Source: Thalassoglobus polymorphus (GTDB lineage: Bacteria > Planctomycetota > Planctomycetia > Planctomycetales > Planctomycetaceae). Taken from it: DNA of 64,000 bases. The DNA is taken from contig NZ_CP036267.1 of NCBI RefSeq assembly GCF_007744255.1, positions 4,506,001 through 4,570,000 of the forward strand, in the 5' to 3' direction. The notes beneath the pieces were generated by a model. It saw nothing but the letters and a program-made list of their open reading frames with translations, made no database searches and was not told the origin of the DNA. Below, in pieces: positions 44,813 to 53,231 of the stretch; the first letter of the stretch is position 1; every line of letters begins with the position of its first letter. Both the position numbers and the translations under genes were made by a program.

Positions 44813-46084
44813 TTAGACTCGTTCGTGTGCGATCAGATCTTCGTAGGTTTCTTTTCGGCGAATGACTTTGTATTCGCTTCCGTCGACCAGAACTTCGGTC
44901 CCACGGCGACGTGAATTATAGTTGCTGCTCATGACTGTCCCGTAAGCTCCTGCACTGAACGTGGCCAGCAAGTCACCACGTTGGACTTCCGGGAATGGTC
45001 GAGATTTCGCCAGATAATCGCACGACTCGCAAACCGGACCAACAATATCGGCAGGTGGGCAACCTTCGAGTTCTGCTTCGAAATCTTTCGGAGGTGCGAC
45101 AGACGGTTTGACTGGCCAGATTTTATGGAATGAATCGTACATCGCCGGACGGACAAGGTCGTTCATCGCAGCATCCTGAATCACGAATCTTTTGCCCCCT
45201 TCGTGCTTCACAAAGACAACTTCGCTGACGAGGATTCCCGCGTTCCCCGCAATGGAACGTCCCGGTTCCAATGCCAGACGACATTCCGCTTCTTGAACGA
45301 ACGGGACAATCACCTCTGCGTATTCCTGGGCGGTCGCTGCTTCGTCCCCTCGATAATTCAAACCGAACCCGCCTCCCAGATTAATCCAGTTTGTTTGATG
45401 CCCCTTCTTCCGGAGTTCGCGAACGATATTGAGGGCTTTCTCAGCGGACTGCCGGTATGGGTCTGTCGTGTTAATCGGCGAACCGATGTGCATGTGAATC
45501 CCGCGCAACTCAAGGTAAGGGTCAGCGAGGACTTTGTCAGCGAGCTCATTATGCCGCTCAAAGTCCATCCCGAACTTGTTCCCCTTCTTGCCAGTCGTGG
45601 TTTTCGCGTGGGTCTTTCCATCGACATCCGGGTTGAGTCGCAAAGCGACAGGGGCCACTTTTCCCATCTCAGCAGCGATTCTTGAGATCGCATCGAGTTC
45701 AGGCTCGCTCTCCACATTAAACATGAGGATATCGTTCTCGAGTGCGAAGCGGATTTCTTCATCCGTCTTCCCGACACCTGCAAAGGCAACCTTTGTCGTA
45801 TCTGCTCCAGCTTCTCGCACACGAAAGAGTTCGCCACCACTCACAACGTCGAAGCTGCAACCTTCCTCATTGAGAAGTTTCAGGATGCTGAGATTGGAAT
45901 TCGCTTTGACGGAATAGCAGATCACGGGATCAACTGCAGCGAAGGCTTCTTGGATTTGACGGTATTCATTGACCAATTTAGATTTAGAATAAATCCAAAT
46001 TGGGGTTCCAAATTCCTGACTCAAGGCAGAAACTGAAACTTGTTCGCAAAAGAGTTCGCCGTCTTGATACTGAAAAGGGTCCAT
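44813..46084 (-). CDS. lysA: Diaminopimelate decarboxylase
   Basis: A 423-aa PLP enzyme, last step of lysine synthesis. The Schiff-base Lys is in [16 protein letters not shown] near residue 60. FDVVSGGEL follows, then the HMHIGSPI histidine stretch and [10 protein letters not shown], and [17 protein letters not shown] carries the catalytic Cys of the opposite subunit. [16 protein letters not shown] is near the C-terminus. Full length. It is alone; the window's dapA-like gene is far away. A palindromic GATCTGCCTGCCAGATC sits about 30 bases before the start, role unknown. Confidence 0.96.
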   Translation of the reverse strand: MDPFQYQDGELFCEQVSVSALSQEFGTPIWIYSKSKLVNEYRQIQEAFAAVDPVICYSVKANSNLSILKLLNEEGCSFDVVSGGELFRVREAGADTTKVAFAGVGKTDEEIRFALENDILMFNVESEPELDAISRIAAEMGKVAPVALRLNPDVDGKTHAKTTTGKKGNKFGMDFERHNELADKVLADPYLELRGIHMHIGSPINTTDPYRQSAEKALNIVRELRKKGHQTNWINLGGGFGLNYRGDEAATAQEYAEVIVPFVQEAECRLALEPGRSIAGNAGILVSEVVFVKHEGGKRFVIQDAAMNDLVRPAMYDSFHKIWPVKPSVAPPKDFEAELEGCPPADIVGPVCESCDYLAKSRPFPEVQRGDLLATFSAGAYGTVMSSNYNSRRRGTEVLVDGSEYKVIRRKETYEDLIAHERV

Positions 46085-46264
46085 TTTTATACTTCATTTC
46101 GAGAGTTTTGATCTGCCTGCCAGATCATAGCAGTCTGGATTTTGTCCTCAATGGAGAAGGAATTTCGGATTGAACCACAGCGGGTTTGACCGCAGATGAT
46201 TTGTGTCAGTAAACTTTACTTTTGAACACCTGAACATCGCATCAAACTGCTATGATGTAAAATA

Positions 46265-48037
46265 GTGAGTCAATTTCAAGGAGATCTTTTGGCTGTCTTA
46301 CAGCTCATCAACGATGAAAAAGAGAAAACGCAGTATGTGCTCGAGGGTGAGCAAATCGTACTGGGGCGGCATCCCAATTGTGAGATTGTTCTACAATCCG
46401 GAGTTGTGAGCCGTCGACATGCTCAGATTCTTGTAAGTCATGGCACGTTTTACCTCGAAGACTTGCGAAGCCGAAACGGGACTTACGTCAACGAGCAAGT
46501 CATCTCGGGTCGACACGAATTGCAGGAAGGCGACCAAATCCGCTTGTGCGACGTCGTTCTCACGTTTGCGTTTACTCCATCCGCACTCATTACTGCCACA
46601 AACCAGGTTGGATCTGAAGCAGTCGCTAAAACTTTGGAAGTGAGCAATTCCGAAATTTTGAACCTTTCCAGTTCCGTTGAAGAGAGTCGGATGTACCTCC
46701 CTCAGGAAGTGGAGGCCGAAGAAAGCTTCGACAGTTCGACGTCCATTCGCAAAGTGGCTTCGTTCAACAATGAAGAATCACTGGTTGACCCAAGCGTCAA
46801 GCTCCGTGCAATTCTGGAAATCACCCAGGCAATCGGGCGCGAACTCAAGGTCGAAAAAGTTCTCCCGAAGATGCTCGCGACGTTATTCAATATTTTCCCA
46901 CAGGCCGAACAGGGATTCGTACTGCTGCGAGACAATGAGCTGAGCAAGCTTAAGGTGAAAGCAAGCCGTGCTCGTGGACAGCAAACGGTCGACAATGTTG
47001 CGGTCAGCATGACAGTCGTCCGCCATGCGATGCAAACTCGTGAAGCGATTCTCAGCAAGAACGTCTCGGATGATTCACGATTCAAACAAAGTACCGCACT
47101 GTCGCGCATGCAGATCCGTTCCATCATGTGCGTTCCCATGGTCACCCCTGAAGATGAGGGAATTGGCGTCATCCAAATCGTCACACGTGACGAGCAGCAG
47201 GCGTTTTCCGAAGAAGATTTAGACCTGCTCGTCAGTTTAGCATCGCAAGCCTCGCTGGCTGTTGCGAATGCGAGATTGCACGAAGAAGATCTTGTGCGTC
47301 GCGAAATCGAACGTGACATGGAATTCGCCACACAGGTGCAGCTCGGCTTTCTGCCTAAATCACGACCGAAAGTCGACGGTTACACATTCAGCGATTTTTA
47401 TGAAGCGGCGTTGAGCGTCGGCGGTGATTACTTCGACTACATCAAACTCCCGGATGGGAGGCTTGCTATGGCAATTGGTGATGTCGCCGGAAAAGGAATA
47501 CCGGCTGCGTTGTTGATGGCTCGGCTCTATTCTTCGACACGCTTTCAATTGCTCACATGCCCAACTGTTGCAGATGCAGTCTCTGGATTAAATGAAGAAA
47601 TTTCTTCCAGCGGTCTGGGGCATCGCTTTATCACCTTCTTAATCATGGTGATCAATCCAGAAACCCACACAATGGAAATCGTCAACGCAGGACATTTGAC
47701 ACCGCTTGTGAGGAGTGCGAATGGCTCAGTCAAAGCGGTGGGCAAAGACGATTCCAACTTGCCGTTGGGGATCGTTCCAGATTTAAAATACAAATCCTCC
47801 ACCCGTTCAATAGCCGAGGGCGAAACTCTAATCGCCTTCACGGATGGAGTCACCGAGGCGATGAACAAGAAGAAGGAAATCTTCGGAACCAAGCGGCTCC
47901 AAGAACTTTTCAAGACGTTGCCCGAAGAGATTCAACTCGTCATTGATGGTGTCGTCAACGCATCAGAAGAATTTGCGGATGGCATGAATGCACGTGATGA
48001 TACCTGCCTGATTGGGGTACACAGGGCTGCTCAATGA
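46265..48037 (+). CDS. FHA-GAF-SpoIIE (PP2C-type) phosphatase
   Basis: 590 aa, start GTG with no signal. Residues about 20-105 form an FHA domain (LGRHPNCEIVL, VSRRHAQI, LRSRNGTYVN), which binds phosphothreonine. Residues about 180-345 form a GAF domain. The C-terminal 230 residues are a SpoIIE-type Ser/Thr phosphatase: GGDYFDYIKLPDGRL, AIGDVAGKGIPAAL, NAGHLTPLVR, FTDGVTEAMN. RsbU-like enzymes of this type dephosphorylate anti-anti-sigma (STAS) proteins; the STAS-like protein at 17 kb could be such a partner, but this is speculation. It overlaps the helicase by ATGA. Confidence 0.93.
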   Translation: MSQFQGDLLAVLQLINDEKEKTQYVLEGEQIVLGRHPNCEIVLQSGVVSRRHAQILVSHGTFYLEDLRSRNGTYVNEQVISGRHELQEGDQIRLCDVVLTFAFTPSALITATNQVGSEAVAKTLEVSNSEILNLSSSVEESRMYLPQEVEAEESFDSSTSIRKVASFNNEESLVDPSVKLRAILEITQAIGRELKVEKVLPKMLATLFNIFPQAEQGFVLLRDNELSKLKVKASRARGQQTVDNVAVSMTVVRHAMQTREAILSKNVSDDSRFKQSTALSRMQIRSIMCVPMVTPEDEGIGVIQIVTRDEQQAFSEEDLDLLVSLASQASLAVANARLHEEDLVRREIERDMEFATQVQLGFLPKSRPKVDGYTFSDFYEAALSVGGDYFDYIKLPDGRLAMAIGDVAGKGIPAALLMARLYSSTRFQLLTCPTVADAVSGLNEEISSSGLGHRFITFLIMVINPETHTMEIVNAGHLTPLVRSANGSVKAVGKDDSNLPLGIVPDLKYKSSTRSIAEGETLIAFTDGVTEAMNKKKEIFGTKRLQELFKTLPEEIQLVIDGVVNASEEFADGMNARDDTCLIGVHRAAQ

Positions 48038-49995
48038 CACTCTCTGTGAATGATGTGCTCGCTGACGATGGGTACATTTCAAGGCGACTGCCGGGGTACG
48101 AACTTCGACAGGAGCAATTGGAAATGTCATCTGCCGTTGCGAATGCGATTCAGAACGGGGAGCATCTTGTTGCCGAGGCGGGTACGGGTGTCGGGAAAAG
48201 TTTCGCTTATCTGGTCCCGAGTATTCTCGCAGCTACGCAGCGAAAGAAAGATGAACCACGCTGTCGAATCGTTATCAGTACACATACGATTAGCTTGCAA
48301 GAGCAGCTGTTTCAGCGAGACATCCCATTTTTGAACGCGATTTTACCAGTAGAATTTTCTGCGGTTTTAGTCAAAGGGCGAGGGAATTACGTCAGTTTGC
48401 GGCGTCTCAAGGGCGCCTACGAACGAAGTACGTCACTCTTCGAAACCGAGGAGATGCAACAGCTTCAACAGATCCATCAATGGTCACAGCACACTGAAGA
48501 CGGGTCCCGTTCTGATCTAGGTTTTTCTCCGTTGGCGACCGTTTGGGATGAAGTACGAAGCGATCATGGAAACTGTCTGGGACGACGTTGCCCGACGTAC
48601 GATGACTGCCACTACTACAAAGCTCGGAAGCGGATTTGGAATGCCGATATCCTGGTCGTCAATCACGCCCTGTTTTTTTCCGATTTAGCATTACGCCGGG
48701 AAGGAGCCAGCCTGCTCCCTGAGTATCAAGTTGCGATTATGGACGAAGCCCACACTTTGGAAGATGTGGCAGCTTCGCACTTGGGATTGGCGGTCACGAA
48801 TGGACAGTTCAGCTACCTGTTTGGCAAGCTTTATAACGACCGCACGCAAAAAGGAATTCTGCTCGAACACAATTTGATCGAATGCCAGCAACTTGTCAGT
48901 CGCTTGCGGTTCCTGGTTGATGACTTATTCGATCGTATAGATGTTTGGAGAAATGAATCAGGCCATTCGAATGGTCGAGTTCGTCGACCGCTTGAGTTCG
49001 AAAACCCTGTCAGCACCGATGCCAGCGAACTCGCAATGATGATTCGTCAATACGCCTCGAAGCTGGAATCAGAAGAACAGCGAATCAATCTCAATTCCAA
49101 TGCTGACCGCCTGGACGGATTGGCAATTTCACTACAAAGTTGGCTCAAACAAACAGAAGACGAAGCGGTTTACTGGGTGGAGACAACGGCTGGACGTAAC
49201 CGAAACGTCAAGCTGCTTTCATCGCCGATTCAAGTTGGCACGACGTTGCGAGATGAACTCTTCTCGCAGACGAAATCGGTCATCTTGACGAGTGCAACTC
49301 TTTCTGTCGGAAAACAAGACTTCAGTTTCTATCGAGACCGAATCGGACTCAGCAAAGCGAATGAACTCAAGCTGGGATCACCGTTTAACTACAAGAAACA
49401 AGTCAAGTTGATCCTTGCCGATAACATGCCTGAACCGGGAGAGAACCCTGGAAATTATGAGCAGGCTGTCGCATCGAAAATTCAGAAGCATCTCGAAGAA
49501 CTCGATGGCGGAGCGTTTGTTCTATTCACCAGTTATCGAATGTTGCGAAGTTGCTCCCAAAAGCTGAATCGCTGGATGGTGGAGCAAAATCGAATGTTGC
49601 TCTGTCAGGGTGATGGAATCCCAAGAACAACATTACTCGAACGATTTCGAAAAGACGGGAATGCGGTCCTGTTTGGAACCGAATCATTCTGGCAAGGGGT
49701 TGATGTTCCGGGGGATGCATTGAAAATGGTCATCATTACCAAGTTGCCATTTAGTGTTCCGGATCACCCTTTGCTCGAAGCTCGCGTTGAAAAAATTCGC
49801 GAGAATGGCGGGAACCCTTTTACTGAGTATCAGGTTCCTGAAGCAGCAATCAAACTTCGCCAGGGATTTGGACGGTTGATTCGCACAGCCAGGGACTCTG
49901 GAACAGTTGTGATTCTGGACCCAAGAATACGCACCAAGGCATATGGTCGAATCTTTCTTGAAAGTCTGCCAGAGTGCGACCTTGTGATTAGCTAG
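48034..49995 (+). CDS. DinG/XPD-type ATP-dependent DNA helicase
   Basis: A 653-aa superfamily 2 helicase. Walker A AGTGVGKS at residues 50-57, DEAH in IMDEAHTLEDVA, and the C-terminal motif V/VI region GTESFWQGVDVPG and QGFGRLIRTARD. Cys181, 186 and 192 match the spacing of three Fe-S ligands of E. coli DinG; the fourth position is Ser121 (GNYVSLRRL) instead of Cys, so the cluster may be altered or lost. 5'-3' unwinding of DNA or R-loops is the family role. Its start is in an ATGA with the phosphatase gene. The stop TAG lies in the left end of repeat A. Confidence 0.93.
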   Translation: MTLSVNDVLADDGYISRRLPGYELRQEQLEMSSAVANAIQNGEHLVAEAGTGVGKSFAYLVPSILAATQRKKDEPRCRIVISTHTISLQEQLFQRDIPFLNAILPVEFSAVLVKGRGNYVSLRRLKGAYERSTSLFETEEMQQLQQIHQWSQHTEDGSRSDLGFSPLATVWDEVRSDHGNCLGRRCPTYDDCHYYKARKRIWNADILVVNHALFFSDLALRREGASLLPEYQVAIMDEAHTLEDVAASHLGLAVTNGQFSYLFGKLYNDRTQKGILLEHNLIECQQLVSRLRFLVDDLFDRIDVWRNESGHSNGRVRRPLEFENPVSTDASELAMMIRQYASKLESEEQRINLNSNADRLDGLAISLQSWLKQTEDEAVYWVETTAGRNRNVKLLSSPIQVGTTLRDELFSQTKSVILTSATLSVGKQDFSFYRDRIGLSKANELKLGSPFNYKKQVKLILADNMPEPGENPGNYEQAVASKIQKHLEELDGGAFVLFTSYRMLRSCSQKLNRWMVEQNRMLLCQGDGIPRTTLLERFRKDGNAVLFGTESFWQGVDVPGDALKMVIITKLPFSVPDHPLLEARVEKIRENGGNPFTEYQVPEAAIKLRQGFGRLIRTARDSGTVVILDPRIRTKAYGRIFLESLPECDLVIS

Positions 49996-50098
49996 AGCAT
50001 CCTTCGAGTTGGTTCGCAGGATCTGCCTCGTGGCGAACAGCATCATAACTAGAGAAATGCGTTCTTCACGGGCACACGATAAAGCAAACAACTCTAAA
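49992..50098 (+). repeat. Repeat A copy, joined to repeat B
   Basis: CTAGAGCATCCTTCGAGTTG, GGATCTGCCTCGTGGCGAAC, ATGCGTTCTTCACGGGCACA, right end AAAGCAAACAACTCTAA. The first TAG (49993-49995) is the helicase stop codon. Confidence 0.85.
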
Positions 50099-50176
50099 AC
50101 TAATCCTGAAACTTGAAATTGCTCTCTCAAACGTTGAGCAAAACAGCTGTTCCAGAGGGTTTCGGACTGGTTTAAA
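50095..50176 (-). repeat. Repeat B copy, joined to repeat A
   Basis: TAAAACTAATCCTGAAACTT, CTCTCAAACGTTGAG, CCAGAGGGTTTCGGACTGG and TTTAAA. It begins inside the last bases of repeat A, so the two form a composite. Confidence 0.8.
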
Positions 50177-50197
50177 GAAAGAGATTGATATAAAAAA

Positions 50198-50227
50198 AGA
50201 GACCGGAATCCGAAGACTCCGGTCTCT
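50198..50227 (-). terminator. Terminator of the Cys-Ala-Pro-rich protein gene
   Basis: AGAGACCGGA / TCCGGTCTCT stem of ten pairs. On the minus strand it is followed by a T7 run. Confidence 0.93.
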
Positions 50228-50305
50228 CATAATCTTAGCAGGCGTTTTAGTTACTACTCAACATGGGGACGAAGAGTTCGTCAACTTTGCCTGATTTGAT
50301 CATAC

Positions 50306-50845
50306 TTAGTTGCAAGCTCCGAGTGGAGCAGCACAGTTTGGTGCACATGCAGCTGGAGCTGCACAGGCTGGCTCACAAGCTGGAGCACATCCTGTGTTGA
50401 CAGGTGCACAGCAGCCTTTGTCGCGTCGGAGGCAGCTACCGAGGTTGCTGCAGCGATCTCGCATGCTTTTTGCCCAGCCCATGATACGTCGTTGGCGACG
50501 TGGCTTCTTGCACTTGGTTACAGGTGCACAGCAAGCTTCTGGTGCTGGAGCACAGCAAGCTGCAGCGGCTGCAGGTGCTGCACAAGCTGGTGCACATGCA
50601 GGAGCACATGCTGGGGCTGCACATGCAGGAGCACATGCATTGCCGCAAGGAGCGGCACAGTTAGGGGCACAGGCATTGCTACTTGGTGCAGCACAACCTG
50701 GGTCACAAGGGGCTGCACAGCTAGGGTTAGCGTCACAGCAGGTTGGAGCTGGAGCACAGCATCCACCACGCCCGAACAGACCGGCATCAGCGACGTTAAC
50801 GCTGGCAGCGATCAGAAGGGCAGCAGTCAAAGTTGTCCACTTCAT
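50306..50845 (-). CDS. Secreted Cys-Ala-Pro-rich repetitive protein
   Basis: 179 aa with a signal peptide (residues 1-21, ending VADA). The mature chain of about 158 residues has 30 cysteines. Two blocks of CAAP/CAPA/CAPN-type units flank a basic linker KKPRRQRRIMGWAKSMRDR. The cysteines could form disulfides or bind metal, so a wall, surface or matrix role is likely, but this is inference. I know of Cys/Pro-rich envelope proteins in planctomycetes; identity with these is not shown. Strong terminator and TTCAAGATGAAG context with AGGAGATT before the ATG suggest high expression. The 200-codon frame on the other strand is a shadow. Confidence 0.85.
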   Translation of the reverse strand: MKWTTLTAALLIAASVNVADAGLFGRGGCCAPAPTCCDANPSCAAPCDPGCAAPSSNACAPNCAAPCGNACAPACAAPACAPACAPACAAPAAAAACCAPAPEACCAPVTKCKKPRRQRRIMGWAKSMRDRCSNLGSCLRRDKGCCAPVNTGCAPACEPACAAPAACAPNCAAPLGACN

Positions 50846-51123
50846 CTTGAAATCTCCTCGACTTCGTCCCGGGGTTTTTAAATGTGGATTCCATCGTCCG
50901 ATTCATACTTAAATCAGCTTTTTTGGAGTCCACCACTCACCATGAATGTTTTGGTCCACTAACCTTTAAATTCGGCTTCCGGAGAATTTCAGACGAGTTG
51001 CACTTCAAGAAAAGTGACACTATCCCCCAAGGCGGTTCCGGGAGTATCGATTATGCGGAAGGTAACGGGGGCTGAGCTTTGGAGAATGGATCTAATCCAT
51101 TATTCTGCATGTATTTACGTGTC

Positions 51124-52059
51124 ATGAAGAATAGAAAATCAGGGGACGGTTTTACGTTGAATGACCTCATTATTTTCGTTTCACTGCTATTATTATGCGG
51201 TGCGATAGGTGTTTCCTACGCTTCGTTCAAATCGAACTCAATTGCAGTTCTCTCTCCGGCATTTCTTTGGGGGATTTTTGCAATCTTCTTTTGGACTCTC
51301 GCAACCATTTCCAGCCTCAGCAGACTTCAAGTCGCCCCAGCCTGGCAAGATCAGGCGTGGTACTGGTCGGCAATCCTGGCCTGTTGTCCTTTGATCTCGG
51401 TACTCGGTGCGAAGAGACCCACTTCACGAGTTTGGAACTGGTTCATTATCTTACCTCTCATCGCTGTACTCGGTTGGCCAGCGGTGACGGTTCTCGTTCG
51501 TTACCCGGATCTGGTTGCCTTAAAGATTCAGGCTCCGGTCTATATAGGATTCGTACTCGTCCTGGTGATGGGAATTGGAAACTACATGGGGTCGAGGTAC
51601 GGAGCGAGCGCGTTCTTTGTTGGAGTGGCTGTGATGCTCTCATTGTGGCCGATCTCGAATTCCTATCTGGGAGATCATGACTCGGTCACGCGACTTCGAG
51701 GTTTTGCATCCCTCTTTTGCGGGTTTGCAGTGCTGCATGGATTTCGACAGTCGATTCGGCCTTCTCCTGATGAATCAAGATTCGATAAGGTGTGGTTTGA
51801 TTTCCGTGACGCATTTGGAATAGTTTGGTCGATTCGAATTCAAGACCGCATCAACCAGACAGCTGTCAAAGAGAAATGGTGCGTTCGCCTCGGAACAGAA
51901 GGATTCGTCTGGGAAGATGAGGCGTCTTCTGATAAACGAGAACAGACAGAAGAACGTTTACGCCATACACTATATTGGTTATTGCGACGTTTCGTTGATC
52001 CGATCTGGATTGACGAACGACTGAATCAGCAGATCAACACTCTGGATACTTCAGCATGA
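51124..52059 (+). CDS. Polytopic membrane protein of unknown function
   Basis: 311 aa from the ATG at 51124; the frame also allows ATG 51109 and a TTG at 51079, and no start has a good ribosome binding site. About six to seven membrane helices (LIIFVSLLLLCGAIGVSYA, AFLWGIFAIFFWTLATI, FIILPLIAVLGWPAVTV, YIGFVLVLVMGIG) are followed by a soluble C-terminus of about 95 residues with FDKVWFDFRDAFGIVWSIRI. I do not recognise the family. It overlaps the next gene in ATGA, so the two proteins are probably made together. Confidence 0.75.
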   Translation: MKNRKSGDGFTLNDLIIFVSLLLLCGAIGVSYASFKSNSIAVLSPAFLWGIFAIFFWTLATISSLSRLQVAPAWQDQAWYWSAILACCPLISVLGAKRPTSRVWNWFIILPLIAVLGWPAVTVLVRYPDLVALKIQAPVYIGFVLVLVMGIGNYMGSRYGASAFFVGVAVMLSLWPISNSYLGDHDSVTRLRGFASLFCGFAVLHGFRQSIRPSPDESRFDKVWFDFRDAFGIVWSIRIQDRINQTAVKEKWCVRLGTEGFVWEDEASSDKREQTEERLRHTLYWLLRRFVDPIWIDERLNQQINTLDTSA

Positions 52060-53219
52060 CTGTAAAATCACTTGATCAAAAACTGGCCGCGATCCATCGA
52101 GATCCTACTGGCTGCAAAGAATTCATTATCGCTGATGCCAAAGATGCCGACATGGCTTTCGGGATGGCCGCTCCCGGAGAAATCTGCGGGAGTAATGAAG
52201 GCGAATGTCGATTCAAAACTCTCGCTGAATATCGCGAGCAAATTCGCCAGGTGATCCGGCAAGGCGTTGTCGACATTGTATTAATGTCTGCCAGCACCAG
52301 CGAAAAGCTGTGCCTCGAAGAACGCCTCTTCGAGAACTCACATATCACTCCCGCAATCCGCGCAAACGACGCCTCTGACATTTTCGCCTTTCGAGGCAGT
52401 GATATCCCTTCTGAGCCAGCTTATCCATTTCGAACAGCCCAGCTCGACCACGCTCAATGCGGGCATCTCGATTGTGAACCGGGCGAGCGGGCGGCAGGAG
52501 CCGATCTAGGATTGTACTCGGTGACGTTCAATAATGACCGCACAATCGATCTGGCAACTCTTAATGCTTACAACGAGTTCCGTGCAGAAGCTGAACGAAA
52601 AGGCTTTCGGCATTTTCTAGAAGTTTTTCATCCAAACATCCAAGAGGCTGTGACGGCTGAAACCGTTCCGTACTTCATTAATGATGTGATTGCACGAACG
52701 CTCGCTGGGGTTGCAACTGCGGGGCGTCCGATCTTTTTGAAAATCCCCTACCCTGGCCCAGAAGCTCTCGAAGAACTCGTTGCCTACGATCCGCATTTAA
52801 TCGTCGGAATTCTCGGTGGATCATCCGGGACAACGCGTGACGCATTTCAAATGATTCACGATGCCCACAAACACGGTGCTCGCGTCGCCCTCTATGGTCG
52901 TAAAATCAACAATGCCGAGAACCAACTCGCATTCATCGAATTCCTAAGACACATCGTGGACGGGGTCATTTCACCAGAAGAGGCTGTCCGGGCATACCAT
53001 TCAGTTTTAGAGAAACTTTCGATCCGTCCACACCGACCGCTCGACCAAGATATGCAGGAAACTGCAGGTGTGATGAGTTACGGTGGCGAAACGCCGACTT
53101 CTGGCGACTCTTCGAACCAGCCAAGCCATTCGCAGGCAACATCGAGCCCGGTTGACTTTGCAAAGATGACGAGCGAAGAGCGATTGGCGTATCACATGGA
53201 TCGACTCAAAAATCTGTGA
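52056..53219 (+). CDS. TIM-barrel-like, possibly class I aldolase-related protein
   Basis: 387 aa, soluble. Short alternating strands and helices suggest a TIM barrel: KEFIIADAKDADMAFG, VDIVLMSAST, HFLEVFHPNI, RPIFLKIPYPG, PHLIVGILGGSSGTTRDAFQ, GARVALYGRKIN. The Lys in FLKIPY could be a Schiff-base residue, and GGSSGTTRDA a phosphate site, as in DhnA/DeoC-like aldolases. The last 50 residues are a Ser/Thr/Pro linker plus a helical MTSEERLAYHMDRLKNL. Function not known to me. Coupled to the upstream membrane protein by ATGA. Confidence 0.65.
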   Translation: MTVKSLDQKLAAIHRDPTGCKEFIIADAKDADMAFGMAAPGEICGSNEGECRFKTLAEYREQIRQVIRQGVVDIVLMSASTSEKLCLEERLFENSHITPAIRANDASDIFAFRGSDIPSEPAYPFRTAQLDHAQCGHLDCEPGERAAGADLGLYSVTFNNDRTIDLATLNAYNEFRAEAERKGFRHFLEVFHPNIQEAVTAETVPYFINDVIARTLAGVATAGRPIFLKIPYPGPEALEELVAYDPHLIVGILGGSSGTTRDAFQMIHDAHKHGARVALYGRKINNAENQLAFIEFLRHIVDGVISPEEAVRAYHSVLEKLSIRPHRPLDQDMQETAGVMSYGGETPTSGDSSNQPSHSQATSSPVDFAKMTSEERLAYHMDRLKNL

Positions 53220-53231
53220 GACAAGCCGTCA

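Noticed and set aside
50310-50912. 200-codon plus-strand frame rich in Ala/Gly/Gln
   Set aside because: It is the antisense shadow of the Cys-Ala-Pro-rich gene; the minus strand has signal peptide, ribosome site and terminator.
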